Origin: Nitrosococcus watsonii C-113
GTDB lineage: Bacteria; Pseudomonadota; Gammaproteobacteria; Nitrosococcales; Nitrosococcaceae
DNA length: 64,000 nucleotides
Reading direction: 5' to 3'
NCBI RefSeq assembly: GCF_000143085.1
Contig: NC_014315.1
Location: 867,001 to 931,000, forward strand
The position numbers and the translations under genes were made by a program. Shown piece by piece: positions 55,917-64,000 of the stretch; the first letter of the stretch is position 1; each line of letters opens with the position of its first letter. The notes beneath the pieces are model-generated. The model made no database searches. It saw nothing but the letters and a program-made list of their open reading frames with translations, and was not told the origin of the DNA.

Positions 55917-57021
55917 TTTCATCTTTCTGTTTCTGCTGCTGCTCCTACCGCCGTCGGCTTTGGCTCATAAGCCCAGTGATAGCTACCTGATCTTGAATCC
56001 GGCGGCTGGGACTGGGCGTTGGGACATTGCCTTGCGGGATCTGGAACATGCCATCGGTCTGGACGTCGACCGGAACGGCCTACTGACCTGGGGGGAAGTG
56101 CGAGCCCGCCACCCGGCTATTGCCGCCTACGTTCTGGCTCGGCTAACCCTTTCCACCGATAAAGGAGACTGCCTCCTCACTCCTGGCGCTCAGCAGCTGG
56201 TAGATCACAGCGATGGGACCTATACGGTCCTCCCCTTAACCTTGGACTGCCCTGCCCCCGGACCCCTGACTGTGGATTACCGGCTGTTTTTCGACCTGGA
56301 CCCTTCCCATCGGGGCCTGCTCCAAGTACAGCACGAGGGGGGGAGTGATACCGCCATTCTCTCCCCCCAACGCCCGGCTCTAACCTTGGCCGTTACGGGG
56401 CGGCCCTGGACCACGGTGCTAGCCGAGTATTGGCAGGAGGGAGTGTGGCATATCTGGATCGGTTTCGACCATATCTTGTTCCTGATGGCCTTGCTACTGC
56501 CAGCGGTGCTGTGGCGGGACGGAGACCATTGGCGGGCGGTGACCTCCTTGGGTTCGGCGCTGAAAAACATAGCGGCTATCGTCACCGCCTTTACCGTAGC
56601 TCACTCCATCACCCTGACCCTAGCGGTGGTAGGCTGGCTGGACCTGCCGGCCCGCTGGGTGGAGTCAGCCATCGCGCTAACTGTGGTGGTGGCAGCCCTC
56701 AATAACCTCTACCCCCTGGGGTGGGGTCGCCAGTGGATGATTGCCTTCGCCTTAGGTCTAATTCATGGTTTTGGCTTCGCCGGCGTACTCACGGATCTGG
56801 GGCTAGCGGACGGGACCATGGCGAGTGCACTAGCTGGCTTCAACCTGGGGGTTGAGACAGGTCAATTGGCCATTGTCGCCCTGTTTATTCCTTTGGCCTT
56901 TGTCCTGCGGGAGACGTGGTTTTACCGTCAGGCGGTGCTGAGAGGTGGCTCCTTGGCCGTCGCGGGGATTGCCCTGGTATGGCTGCTAGAACGCAGCCTA
57001 GGAGTGGTGGTGCTATCCTAA
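55903..57021 (+). CDS. HupE/UreJ family membrane protein with EF-hand
   Basis: A 372-residue protein. A signal peptide (residues 1-21) precedes a periplasmic domain of about 160 residues, then six to seven membrane helices of the HupE/UreJ type with the signatures VWHIWIGFDHILFLMALLLP and IVTAFTVAHSITLTLAV, and later ALGLIHGFGFAGVLTDLGL. The His and Asp residues in these helices are the metal-pathway residues of the family (nickel or cobalt uptake in relatives). The periplasmic domain has an EF-hand-like loop DVDRNGLLTWGE (Asp54, Asp56, Asn58, Glu65). It is coupled to the TPR gene. Transport substrate is not known. Confidence 0.88.
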   Translation: MASRNFIFLFLLLLLPPSALAHKPSDSYLILNPAAGTGRWDIALRDLEHAIGLDVDRNGLLTWGEVRARHPAIAAYVLARLTLSTDKGDCLLTPGAQQLVDHSDGTYTVLPLTLDCPAPGPLTVDYRLFFDLDPSHRGLLQVQHEGGSDTAILSPQRPALTLAVTGRPWTTVLAEYWQEGVWHIWIGFDHILFLMALLLPAVLWRDGDHWRAVTSLGSALKNIAAIVTAFTVAHSITLTLAVVGWLDLPARWVESAIALTVVVAALNNLYPLGWGRQWMIAFALGLIHGFGFAGVLTDLGLADGTMASALAGFNLGVETGQLAIVALFIPLAFVLRETWFYRQAVLRGGSLAVAGIALVWLLERSLGVVVLS

Positions 57022-57119
57022 GGCCCAGAAATAGCGTCAGGTAGGTAGGTGGCGAAAACTGCTTGCGCTATTCCTGGTTCACTAAGCCTTTAAGGATGGA
57101 TTCTCTACTGCTGGGAAAG

Positions 57120-57857
57120 TCAGCCGGCGCCGGAACTAACCTCCCAGCGCCGTCGGCCGTGCCTCGCTCCTCCCAGAATCCCAAGTCCCACCAGTAAACT
57201 CATTAGGGTAGAGGGCGCTGATACCTCGACGGTTTCCACCAGAAAGGTAGCATTAGCCAGATTAAGGGCAGAGGTACCGGCATCCGCTTGGGTTGAAGAG
57301 CTTAATAGAATATCTAAGGTGGCCATATCGCCGGGGTTCAGGCTAAAATTGCTAATAAAGGGTATGTTTTTATCCGCCATCCCCGTAAATAGGAGATCCT
57401 CCTCTATTAGCACCCCAAAAGGGCCTAGGATAGAGAAGGCTAGCGAGGTATTAGCCAGCCCACCTGATTCCGACTGTTGAATATCGAAATCTAGCGTGAA
57501 CTTCAGCGCTCCACCAGGAGCGGTGAAGTCACCAGAGAAGGATGACGTGCTGGAGGCATCAGCGGACTCGTTAGTTCCGGCAATGCTTTCCGTATTGACA
57601 AGCAGCAGATCCTCGTCAACAGCGGCGAAAGCAGCGGCGGTGCTGCCATTGGCGGTACTGAGCAAGATATCGTCATTGAGAGGCAATGGCGGTCCACCTG
57701 CCACGAAATTGTCCGACAGCAAATCACCGCTACTCTCTTCAATGTTCGCTTCACCGAGAATATCGGCAGCGCTGGGAATGATAGTCACAGGAATAGCCCC
57801 AGCCACGGGGGCAGCTAATCCCAGGGCCAGTAGGACTACTAAGCGTTTTTTGTTCAC
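57120..57857 (-). CDS. PEP-CTERM-like exported protein
   Basis: A 245-residue protein starting at GTG 57857, with GGAAAGAG before it. The signal peptide is RLVVLLALGLAAPVAGA. The mature part is Ser/Asp-rich and beta-like. The end reads VSAPSTLMSLLVGLGILGG followed by ARHGRRR, a variant of the PEP-CTERM tag: small-Pro motif, helix, basic stop. Nine further residues follow the basic cluster, which is unusual. A terminator lies only 29 bases upstream, so expression may depend on read-through from the DUF4331 gene. Function unknown. Confidence 0.75.
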   Translation of the reverse strand: MNKKRLVVLLALGLAAPVAGAIPVTIIPSAADILGEANIEESSGDLLSDNFVAGGPPLPLNDDILLSTANGSTAAAFAAVDEDLLLVNTESIAGTNESADASSTSSFSGDFTAPGGALKFTLDFDIQQSESGGLANTSLAFSILGPFGVLIEEDLLFTGMADKNIPFISNFSLNPGDMATLDILLSSSTQADAGTSALNLANATFLVETVEVSAPSTLMSLLVGLGILGGARHGRRRWEVSSGAG

Positions 57858-57885
57858 GTTCTCTTTCCTTATCTCAATTTTGCAA

Positions 57886-57915
57886 GAAAAACCGGACGGT
57901 TCGGTCCCGTCCGGT
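57886..57915 (-). terminator. Intrinsic terminator after DUF4331 gene
   Basis: On the minus strand, ACCGGACGG and CCGTCCGGT form a perfect nine-base-pair stem with a seven-base loop (57891-57915), followed by five T residues. It lies 38 bases after the DUF4331 stop and before the next minus-strand gene. Confidence 0.85.
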
Positions 57916-57953
57916 ATTAACGGCTGTTATCGTTATTATCGATTATCAGACGA

Positions 57954-59531
57954 TTAGTCCTCAGGGCAGATACCATCGCAGCCCATCTCATTGGGATCAA
58001 TATGGCGGCTGTTACGCCCGGACTGGGCAAAGCCTACATAGGGAAAAGTTTCCTGATAGGCTGTATCGTTGCTATTTACTCCATCCCCTAATCGGCCATT
58101 AACCTCGGGGTCATAACCGGGAAAGGGCGCGGCCAGCACACCTCCGGCTACTACCCGGGCGGCAATATCGGTCACATCGTCAGAAACCCGCCGACCGTTG
58201 GGAAAGCCCGCCGTATCGTCGGCTAGGAAGCCCAGCCGGCTGCGGTTAGCCGCGGCCGTGGGGGGAATGGCCGTGTTTAAGCGCAGCAGATCGGCGATTG
58301 GGCCTGTATCAGCTTTGGTGCAGCCGGGGCAGATGGGGGCCATATACTGGACCAGGGGCAGAAGATCAGTGCGGGGTGGCGCAGGGATAGCCAGAGCGCC
58401 CTCAGTAAGAGCATTAAACACCCGCGCTAGCAGGGGGTCCAGGGCGAAATCGGCGAATTGATCATCGTTGGCCGGCGCGCTGCGGCTCCACTCGTTTTTG
58501 AAGCCGGTGCCGATAATCAACTCATTGATCAGAGGATTACCCATTCGTTGGATCTGTACAAAGCTTCTCGAAGTCAGCGCTTCCTGTCTGGGTCGGGTGG
58601 AGTAGACCTTGACCCGAGGCCGGGAAGTGGTGCCCCAAGTACCGATGACCGCCTCGGGCTCATTGGCGGCATGCAAAGCACCGTCAGCGGTGAGCAAGGT
58701 GATGGGTACCTCGATGGCAATGACGTTGACGTTGTAGCCCGCTACTTCATCTGGAGCAAAGTTCAGATTATCATTGGCGTCTTGGGCAGCGCTTAGGACA
58801 CCAGGGGCTACGGACTCACGAAAGTTGAAAGTGTCAAAGGCTGCGCCTAAGTCTATATAGAAGGGGTCTTCCACGGTACCGGCGAAAACCTGAACTCCTC
58901 CCCCTAAATTATGGATGCCTTGGATAGCCAGGGAGTCATAGTCGGGCATAGTCCTGGGGCCAACATTAGAAGGCACAGCGATCAACCCTGTGGCTAATTT
59001 GGTACGGGATGCACCTCGACCACTGCCCTTCACCAGAGTCACGGTGTAAGTCTGGCGTAAGCTTAGCCCCTCGGAACCAGGCCCCTCCAGAGTGGTGATA
59101 GCTGGGGGAATAAGGGGCGTGCCTGAAGCCACCGGTGCTGGAGAGTTTTCCGGCGCTGCAATACCGCCATCGGTCCCTACAAAGCCGGTAAAGACATTGG
59201 GTGCGCGTATCTCGGTTTGGAATTGAACCTCAAAAGTCACGTCCTCAATGGCATCCTTATCATTATCAATGCGGATAGCGTAGAGAATCTCCGGATCAAA
59301 GGGGAAATAATTAGGCCCGTTACCCGGTTCCAGAAGGGGATCGACACTCAGGATCAGGGTAACCTTGGTCGCATCGTCGTAACTGACAAAAGCGAAGAAG
59401 TCGGTGATATCGGCTTTCTCATCCAGGGCCGTTAAAGGCGCTTCACGGTGGCTGGCTGCATAGGCCAAGCTGCTTAAGGTTATTAAGAGGGCCGCTGTCG
59501 TTAGTGCAGCGATAATGGTATTAGATTTCAT
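57954..59531 (-). CDS. DUF4331 exported protein
   Basis: A 525-residue DUF4331 protein from ATG 59531, which has GAGGAGAAC just before it; the frame open to 59669 has no such site. A signal peptide (LITLSSLAYA) is followed directly by the family's opening ASHREAPLTALDEKADITDF. Other family blocks are VTLILSVDPLLEPGNGPNYF, the acidic IDNDKDAIEDVTFEVQF, and the C-terminal GFLADDTAGFPNGRRVSDDV. The last residues have two Cys (MGCDGICPED). The protein should be periplasmic or surface-exposed. Its function is unknown. It is divergent from nothing nearby but lies beside the TPR and HupE genes. Confidence 0.92.
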   Translation of the reverse strand: MKSNTIIAALTTAALLITLSSLAYAASHREAPLTALDEKADITDFFAFVSYDDATKVTLILSVDPLLEPGNGPNYFPFDPEILYAIRIDNDKDAIEDVTFEVQFQTEIRAPNVFTGFVGTDGGIAAPENSPAPVASGTPLIPPAITTLEGPGSEGLSLRQTYTVTLVKGSGRGASRTKLATGLIAVPSNVGPRTMPDYDSLAIQGIHNLGGGVQVFAGTVEDPFYIDLGAAFDTFNFRESVAPGVLSAAQDANDNLNFAPDEVAGYNVNVIAIEVPITLLTADGALHAANEPEAVIGTWGTTSRPRVKVYSTRPRQEALTSRSFVQIQRMGNPLINELIIGTGFKNEWSRSAPANDDQFADFALDPLLARVFNALTEGALAIPAPPRTDLLPLVQYMAPICPGCTKADTGPIADLLRLNTAIPPTAAANRSRLGFLADDTAGFPNGRRVSDDVTDIAARVVAGGVLAAPFPGYDPEVNGRLGDGVNSNDTAYQETFPYVGFAQSGRNSRHIDPNEMGCDGICPED

Positions 59532-59644
59532 ATGTTCTCCTCGATCAGGGGTTTGCCATCCATGGACTAGAAAACATGGTTCCCGGTCATTGCTGTCCCA
59601 TAAACTTTCATGAGAACTGTAGAATTGTCTGTAAATGTGGAAAT

Positions 59645-60334
59645 GCTTGGTTGTGGTGGGCCGCCTCACAGTAATGTCTGAAGGTGGTTTGCTATTTGAA
59701 TAAGCTAAGCCAAAGCATTACTGGCTTACTGATTCGGAAGTAAGGCAAGGAAATTCAAGCATAATTCATGCCGAAGTTTAATAAGACTATCAATAACAAT
59801 CATATTTTACTTTTGTACCGGCAACGCTCTAGGTCATTGTAGATTACAGTGTTAAATTTATGGACAAATAGTTCGTTTGGGAAAAGCCTCAGAGCGTGCC
59901 CCGGCGCCTATTAAAACGTAACTAAGTTTTTGATAATAAAATAATTTGCTTTGTATCGGCAATATTCTAGGATATTGTAAATTAAAGATGTTAAATTTGT
60001 GGACGAATAGCTCGCCTAGCCAAGTACCTCAGAGCAACACCCCACCTCATAGCAGTGCTAGTCGTAAAAAATAAAATGACAAATCTGCTGTGGTAACGCC
60101 TAAGTGGCTGAATGTTTGACGCGAGCGTTTAGGTCAAGTGCGAAAAAAGGGGCTAGACTGGAGTTGAAACGGCTATACTATTCCGAATCCACCGGAGGTT
60201 AGAGCTATTGTAATATGAGTGATAATCAGAATCGGGTTGTTGAGCAAAGAGCCGCATTATTAATAGGCGGATAAAATACCGAATAGCGCCGGGATGATCT
60301 TCTAATTGCCAGCTTCGCGGCTGGTGGGATGCGC
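59645..60334 (+). repeat. Long direct repeat, right copy
   Basis: Second copy of the repeat at 53369-53905. It contains the identical 138-base core at 60012-60149 and an additional partial internal duplication: the block ending GGACAAATAGTTCG near 59860-59880 recurs as GGACGAATAGCTCG at 60001. No gene is seen here or in the rest of the 59670-60513 gap. Confidence 0.85.
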
Positions 60335-60513
60335 TACTACTCAGTTAGGAAGGCTAACAGCCCTACGTTTCTTTCAGCTATTGGATTTCATGATATTTAA
60401 AAAATTAACACTATACTGTTTATGATTAAGTAAGCCGGCGATGTTGTGATAAGCCATGGGTTTAATTCAATATTGCCGTCCCTTGATAAACCCACTAACC
60501 AGGGAGATTAATA

Positions 60514-60984
60514 ATGAGAAAAGTATTTTTGGGCCTACTGCTAGCTGCTATTTCTGGGTTTGCATTCGCCGATAGCGGGCCAGGCTGCGGGGCTGGTTCC
60601 GTGCTCTTTAAAGGGCAAGATCGGCTTGCTCCACACGTACTGGCGGCAACCACTAATGCTAGTTTTGGTAACCAAACGTTTGGGATGACCACGGGCACCT
60701 TGGGCTGTGATACCAGCAAGCCCATTGATGTGATGGCCGCCAATTTTTTTGATCAAAACATGGAACAATTGGCAACAGATATGAGCCGTGGCAAGGGCGA
60801 GCATCTGAACGCCTTGATAACGCTCATGAAGGTTCAGGAAGCCGATAAGGACCACTTTAAGGCCACGGTAAAAAATCAATTCAGTGTTATCTTTCCCAAC
60901 CAGAATGTCACTTCTAAGGAAGCCCTCTCTGGGCTAGAAAAAGTGATGAAAGGGGATGCCGCCCTAGCCAAATATCTAAGTTAA
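60514..60984 (+). CDS. DUF3015 exported protein
   Basis: A 156-residue periplasmic protein of the DUF3015 family. The signal peptide (FLGLLLAAISGFAFA) is followed by the family's first block, GPGCGAGSVLFKGQ, and then FGMTTGTLGCDTSKP, whose two Cys probably pair. The rest is helical. AGGGAGA nine bases before the ATG supports the start. A strong hairpin follows the stop and a DUF4105 gene comes next, an arrangement I recall from other gammaproteobacteria. The function is unknown. Confidence 0.9.
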   Translation: MRKVFLGLLLAAISGFAFADSGPGCGAGSVLFKGQDRLAPHVLAATTNASFGNQTFGMTTGTLGCDTSKPIDVMAANFFDQNMEQLATDMSRGKGEHLNALITLMKVQEADKDHFKATVKNQFSVIFPNQNVTSKEALSGLEKVMKGDAALAKYLS

Positions 60985-61000
60985 TTTCTCACGCTGAAGC

Positions 61001-61030
61001 CATGAAGCCGGGCACTCGACCGGCTTCATG
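61001..61030 (+). terminator. Hairpin after DUF3015 gene
   Basis: CATGAAGCCGG and CCGGCTTCATG make a perfect 11-base-pair stem with an eight-base loop, 16 bases after the DUF3015 stop. The following CTTCTAAGATCTTCT is only moderately T-rich, so termination may be partial and some transcription may reach the DUF4105 gene. Confidence 0.65.
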
Positions 61031-61107
61031 CTTCTAAGATCTTCTGATCTGGCAGACCGCTTAGTTATAATCCCAGCTTTTCCCATAACTCCATTTTTTC
61101 CACCTTC

Positions 61108-62997
61108 ATGCTTCGCCACCTGGGCTTATTTTGTCTTCTTAATGGTATGTGCGGCTGGACCCAGGCGGAGATTCCCACCCTGGAGGAACTGCTGGCGGCA
61201 GCCCAGCAACAGCAGCTTTCGGAACGCCCCGCGTGGTGGGCCTTGCTTCATTACCGACCGACCGTGCTGGGATGGGCTCACAAAAGCCAGGCGGACGATC
61301 CCCGTTTCTTTCTTGCCAAAGACGGGAAAACCGATCCCCATGGGGAGCTTGCGGCAACGCTCATGGCGTTGCGCAATGGGGATGGCCAGGGGACTCATCC
61401 CCAATGCCGCTTTCCTGCCCGCTTTTATTGGCTGCAACAACAGGGTCAACCTTTCTCCCGTATTCCGGCGGTGCCATGCCCACAGCTTGCAAGCTGGCTG
61501 GAGCGTCTGAATACGGTCCGGGTTACCCTGGTATTCGCCTCCTCCTATCTCAATAGTCCATCCTCCATGTTTGGCCATACTTTTTTGAGGCTAGATCCGC
61601 CCAGCCTCAATCAGGACAGCCTGATTCTAGCCAGCACGGTCAGTTATGCCGCGGATGCCGCAGCCCATGACAGCGAAATCATGTTTGCTTACCGGGGTAT
61701 TTTTGGGGGTTATCCGGGAATCACCACGGTAGAGCCTTATTTCGACAAGCTTCGCCTCTATAGCAAACTGGAAAACCGGGATCTGTGGGAGTACGAGTTG
61801 AATCTGCGTCCTGATGAGGTGACCCAGTTACTTCGCCATGTCTGGGAAATAAAAGATAAGAGGTTTGATTATTTTTTCTTTGACGAAAACTGTGCCTATC
61901 GTCTGCTGGCCCTGATTGATGTAGCCCGTCCTGGCACCAGGCTGATTCCCCAAGTGAGCATTTTGCGGGCCATTCCTTCCGATACGGTGCGTATTGTGGT
62001 CGCCAATAATTTGGTCGATTCAGTTTATTTTCGCCCCTCCCAGGCGACCGAGTTACGCCACCATTTAAGCCAACTCAAGGCTTCCGAGCGCCACTGGGTA
62101 TTTTCAATGAATGAAAGCCAACAGCTTCCTTCTGAGAAAGCCACTGCCGATTTAGCGCCGGAGCGGTATGCGGCGGTTTTGGAAACAGCCTATGAACTGA
62201 TGCGCTATCGGGCCCAAAAGGAGGAACTAGCCCGCGAGGCTACCGCTGATTGGTCTTATGAGTTGCTGCAAGCGCGCAGTAAGCTACCGGAATCATCTAG
62301 CTTATCAACTGCGCCCAGACCCAAGGTGCGGGATGATCAAGGTCATCCGACCGGCCGCATGATGGCTATGGCGGGCCGCCAAGGCCACCGCCCTTATCTG
62401 GGTTTGTCGCTGCGGCCCGCCTATCATGATTTTTCGGACCCAGCGCCAGGTTACCGACTTGGTTCTCAGCTTCAGTTTTTAAATGCGGAGTTGCGTTATT
62501 ATTGGGAAAGCAATCAACTTGAGCTGGAACAACTCAATGTGGTGGATATTATTTCCTTGTCTGCCCGGGATCGCTTCTTCCGTCCCATTTCATGGCAAGC
62601 GGGTTTTGGTGCGGATCGCCAGTTGACCAGTGAAGGGACGCGCCCCTTGGCCGCTTATCTTAAAGGCGGGGCAGGAGTGAGTTACGGTATTGCCCATGGA
62701 TTGGCCTATGCTTTAGCTACCGGTACCGGTCGGGTAAGCACCCAGCTTGCGGATAGTTACCAACTATCGCCGGGCATCGCCCTGGGCTGGAATTTACAAC
62801 GGTACTGGGGAAGTTTTCGGGTCGAAGCCCAGAGTCAGTTTTTCCCGGGCCAGAATGAAGATCCCTATTATCGGGGGAGCGCCAGTCTGAATTTATATTG
62901 GCCGCCCGGCTGGGGGCTGACTTTCAATATAGGACGGGAGAAGAGCGGGGATTTTTATGCCACTATCCTCCAAGGCGGGGTTCGGATTTATTTCTGA
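61108..62997 (+). CDS. DUF4105 protein with C-terminal barrel
   Basis: A 629-residue exported protein. After a short signal (LGLFCLLNGMCGWTQA) the DUF4105 domain carries the expected active-site pair: MFGHTFLRLD with His157 and FDENCAYRLL with Cys262. The last 230 residues look like an outer-membrane beta-barrel (YLGLSLRPAYHDFSD, LRYYWESNQLELEQLNVVDI, ATGTGRVSTQL) and end in GGVRIYF, with a terminal Phe. It probably places a cysteine hydrolase domain on the periplasmic face of the outer membrane. The reaction is unknown. It overlaps the next gene by about 41 bases. Confidence 0.88.
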   Translation: MLRHLGLFCLLNGMCGWTQAEIPTLEELLAAAQQQQLSERPAWWALLHYRPTVLGWAHKSQADDPRFFLAKDGKTDPHGELAATLMALRNGDGQGTHPQCRFPARFYWLQQQGQPFSRIPAVPCPQLASWLERLNTVRVTLVFASSYLNSPSSMFGHTFLRLDPPSLNQDSLILASTVSYAADAAAHDSEIMFAYRGIFGGYPGITTVEPYFDKLRLYSKLENRDLWEYELNLRPDEVTQLLRHVWEIKDKRFDYFFFDENCAYRLLALIDVARPGTRLIPQVSILRAIPSDTVRIVVANNLVDSVYFRPSQATELRHHLSQLKASERHWVFSMNESQQLPSEKATADLAPERYAAVLETAYELMRYRAQKEELAREATADWSYELLQARSKLPESSSLSTAPRPKVRDDQGHPTGRMMAMAGRQGHRPYLGLSLRPAYHDFSDPAPGYRLGSQLQFLNAELRYYWESNQLELEQLNVVDIISLSARDRFFRPISWQAGFGADRQLTSEGTRPLAAYLKGGAGVSYGIAHGLAYALATGTGRVSTQLADSYQLSPGIALGWNLQRYWGSFRVEAQSQFFPGQNEDPYYRGSASLNLYWPPGWGLTFNIGREKSGDFYATILQGGVRIYF

Positions 62998-63910
62998 GGG
63001 GAGCAGGTTACGGGTATCCGTCGCTAGGTCGTTAGTGGGGCGATTGAGTTTAGTCATCTTTTTTATTCATTTGAGTGGCTGCAGCCAGGTATTCTTTTTG
63101 CCGGGCAAGGAGGAGATGCTTACTCCCAAGCAGCTTGGCCTAGCCTATGAGGACGTTACGCTATCCACGCCGGATGGTTACTCCCTCCATGGCTGGTTGC
63201 TTCATGCGCAGGGGAAACTGTGCGGCTCGGTTTACTTCTTGCACGGCAATGCGGAGAATATCAGCACCCATATCGCTAGCGTCATGTGGCTTCCTGCCCA
63301 TGGCTATCAAGTGTTTCTGCTGGACTATCGGGGATATGGCCGCTCGACCGGTTCCCCGGATATTGCCGGTGCGTTGCAGGATATCGAAACGGGTTACCAG
63401 TGGTTGTTAGCACGGCCCGAAAGCGAGGAAAAACCCGTGTTCTTGTTGGGACAAAGTTTGGGGGCGGCTCTTTTGGTTGCTTTTGGCGCCGCTATTCCGG
63501 ATTTACACGAACGAGTGGATGGCGTCATTGTGGATGCCGCTTTTACCCGTTATCGGGGCATTGCCCGGGAAAAGCTTGGTAGCTTTTGGTTGACCTGGCC
63601 ATTTCAGTATCCCCTGTCCTGGTTGCTGCCAGGGTCGTATGATCCCATCGATTACATTGCCCAGCTTTCACCCACACCGTTGCTCCTTATTCACAGCAAG
63701 GAGGATGAGATTATTCCCTATCATCATGGCGAGGAGCTTTTTGCCGCCGCTCGCTCCCCCAAATTCTTTCTATCTACCGATACCCGTCATATTGGTACCT
63801 TCAACGTCCGCGAATACCGCCATGCGTTGCTTCATTTTTTAGACGCTCCCCTGGAATCGACAGGAGTTTCGGAGACAGCTTCGGTCCCGTCAAGCCAGTG
63901 CTCCGGTTAA
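62957..63910 (+). CDS. Alpha/beta hydrolase, lipoprotein-like
   Basis: A 317-residue serine hydrolase. A hydrophobic segment ending in FFIHLSGCSQ suggests a lipoprotein with Cys42, though the leader is long if ATG 62957 is used; GTG 63034 would shorten it. The catalytic triad is complete: GSVYFLHGNAENIS (oxyanion), FLLGQSLGAALLVAF (Ser), LLLIHSKEDEIIPY (Asp) and STDTRHIGTFN (His). It resembles BEM46/YfhR-type membrane hydrolases. Overlap with the DUF4105 gene shows coupling. The substrate is unknown; an envelope lipid or peptidoglycan ester is one idea. Confidence 0.88.
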   Translation: MPLSSKAGFGFISEGSRLRVSVARSLVGRLSLVIFFIHLSGCSQVFFLPGKEEMLTPKQLGLAYEDVTLSTPDGYSLHGWLLHAQGKLCGSVYFLHGNAENISTHIASVMWLPAHGYQVFLLDYRGYGRSTGSPDIAGALQDIETGYQWLLARPESEEKPVFLLGQSLGAALLVAFGAAIPDLHERVDGVIVDAAFTRYRGIAREKLGSFWLTWPFQYPLSWLLPGSYDPIDYIAQLSPTPLLLIHSKEDEIIPYHHGEELFAAARSPKFFLSTDTRHIGTFNVREYRHALLHFLDAPLESTGVSETASVPSSQCSG

Positions 63911-64000
63911 TTATCAAAGGTATAATCAGCGAGGAAGGGGTAGCTGGCGATGTGTTTCCGTACGCGCTCTATCAAACTCGGGGGCCAGTCAATTTTGTGA
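63907..64000 (-). CDS. C-terminal end of an unidentified gene
   Basis: An open frame enters from the right edge and stops at TAA 63909-63907, overlapping the hydrolase stop by four bases. The visible 30 residues (HKIDWPPSLIERVRKHI, then ASYPFLADYTFDN) look like real coding sequence. Too little is visible to name it. Confidence 0.5.
   Translation of the reverse strand, partial: HKIDWPPSLIERVRKHIASYPFLADYTFDN

Overview
The window reads as chromosomal DNA of an aerobic, Gram-negative gammaproteobacterium. Many products carry lipoprotein or Sec signals and several look like outer-membrane barrels. There is a BCCT-type compatible-solute transporter, a methylcitrate cycle operon, a MoxR/Bat operon and two or three PEP-CTERM-type proteins. 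Gene content and style fit a Chromatiales member such as Nitrosococcus, but that is inference: no rRNA, tRNA or ammonia-oxidation gene lies here to settle it.

Layout. 1-13 kb: a cut-off sulfatase, an OprB-type porin, a frameshifted histidine kinase relic, several lipoproteins, a prokaryotic pentameric ligand-gated ion channel, a complete second sulfatase and a DUF502 membrane protein with an apparent ACG start. 13-20 kb: small exported proteins (glycine zipper, cysteine-rich repeat, DUF4105), a glutamine amidotransferase, BCCT, Gdx/SugE and TerC transporters. 20-29 kb: a methyltransferase facing a polyprenyl synthase/membrane protein pair, a 1192-residue PilZ-DUF1631-GGDEF-EAL protein, DUF1499, a membrane hydrolase and pterin dehydratase. 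29-36 kb: one tight operon moxR-DUF58-DUF4381-batA-batB-TPR-batD. 36-46 kb: PPK2, NfeD, two ATP-grasp enzymes around a CocE/NonD hydrolase, and a MacAB-like ABC exporter operon. 46-52 kb: a PEP-CTERM gene behind a sigma-54 promoter, transposase debris, then usp-prpB-prpC-prpD. 52-60 kb: an accessory segment bracketed by long direct repeats and holding TPR, HupE/UreJ, PEP-CTERM and DUF4331 genes. 60-64 kb: DUF3015, DUF4105 and a lipoprotein-like hydrolase, then the tail of another gene.

How the genes work together. The clearest units are the Bat operon (AAA+ ATPase with von Willebrand proteins at the membrane), the prp operon (propionyl-CoA oxidation) and the ABC exporter. Three groups look like poorly characterised systems. 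The first is the TPR/HupE/PEP-CTERM/DUF4331 segment, whose flanking repeats share a 138-bp identical core inside diverged DNA. The second is the pair of ATP-grasp ligases with a serine hydrolase, which suggests making and trimming an amide-linked small molecule or peptide. The third is DUF3015-DUF4105-hydrolase, a cell-envelope set.

Relics and repeats are common: a two-frameshift kinase, an IS6-type transposase scrap, a truncated exported protein, a three-copy dispersed repeat and a 21-bp-arm palindrome. No exosortase, CRISPR array, tRNA or rRNA was seen.
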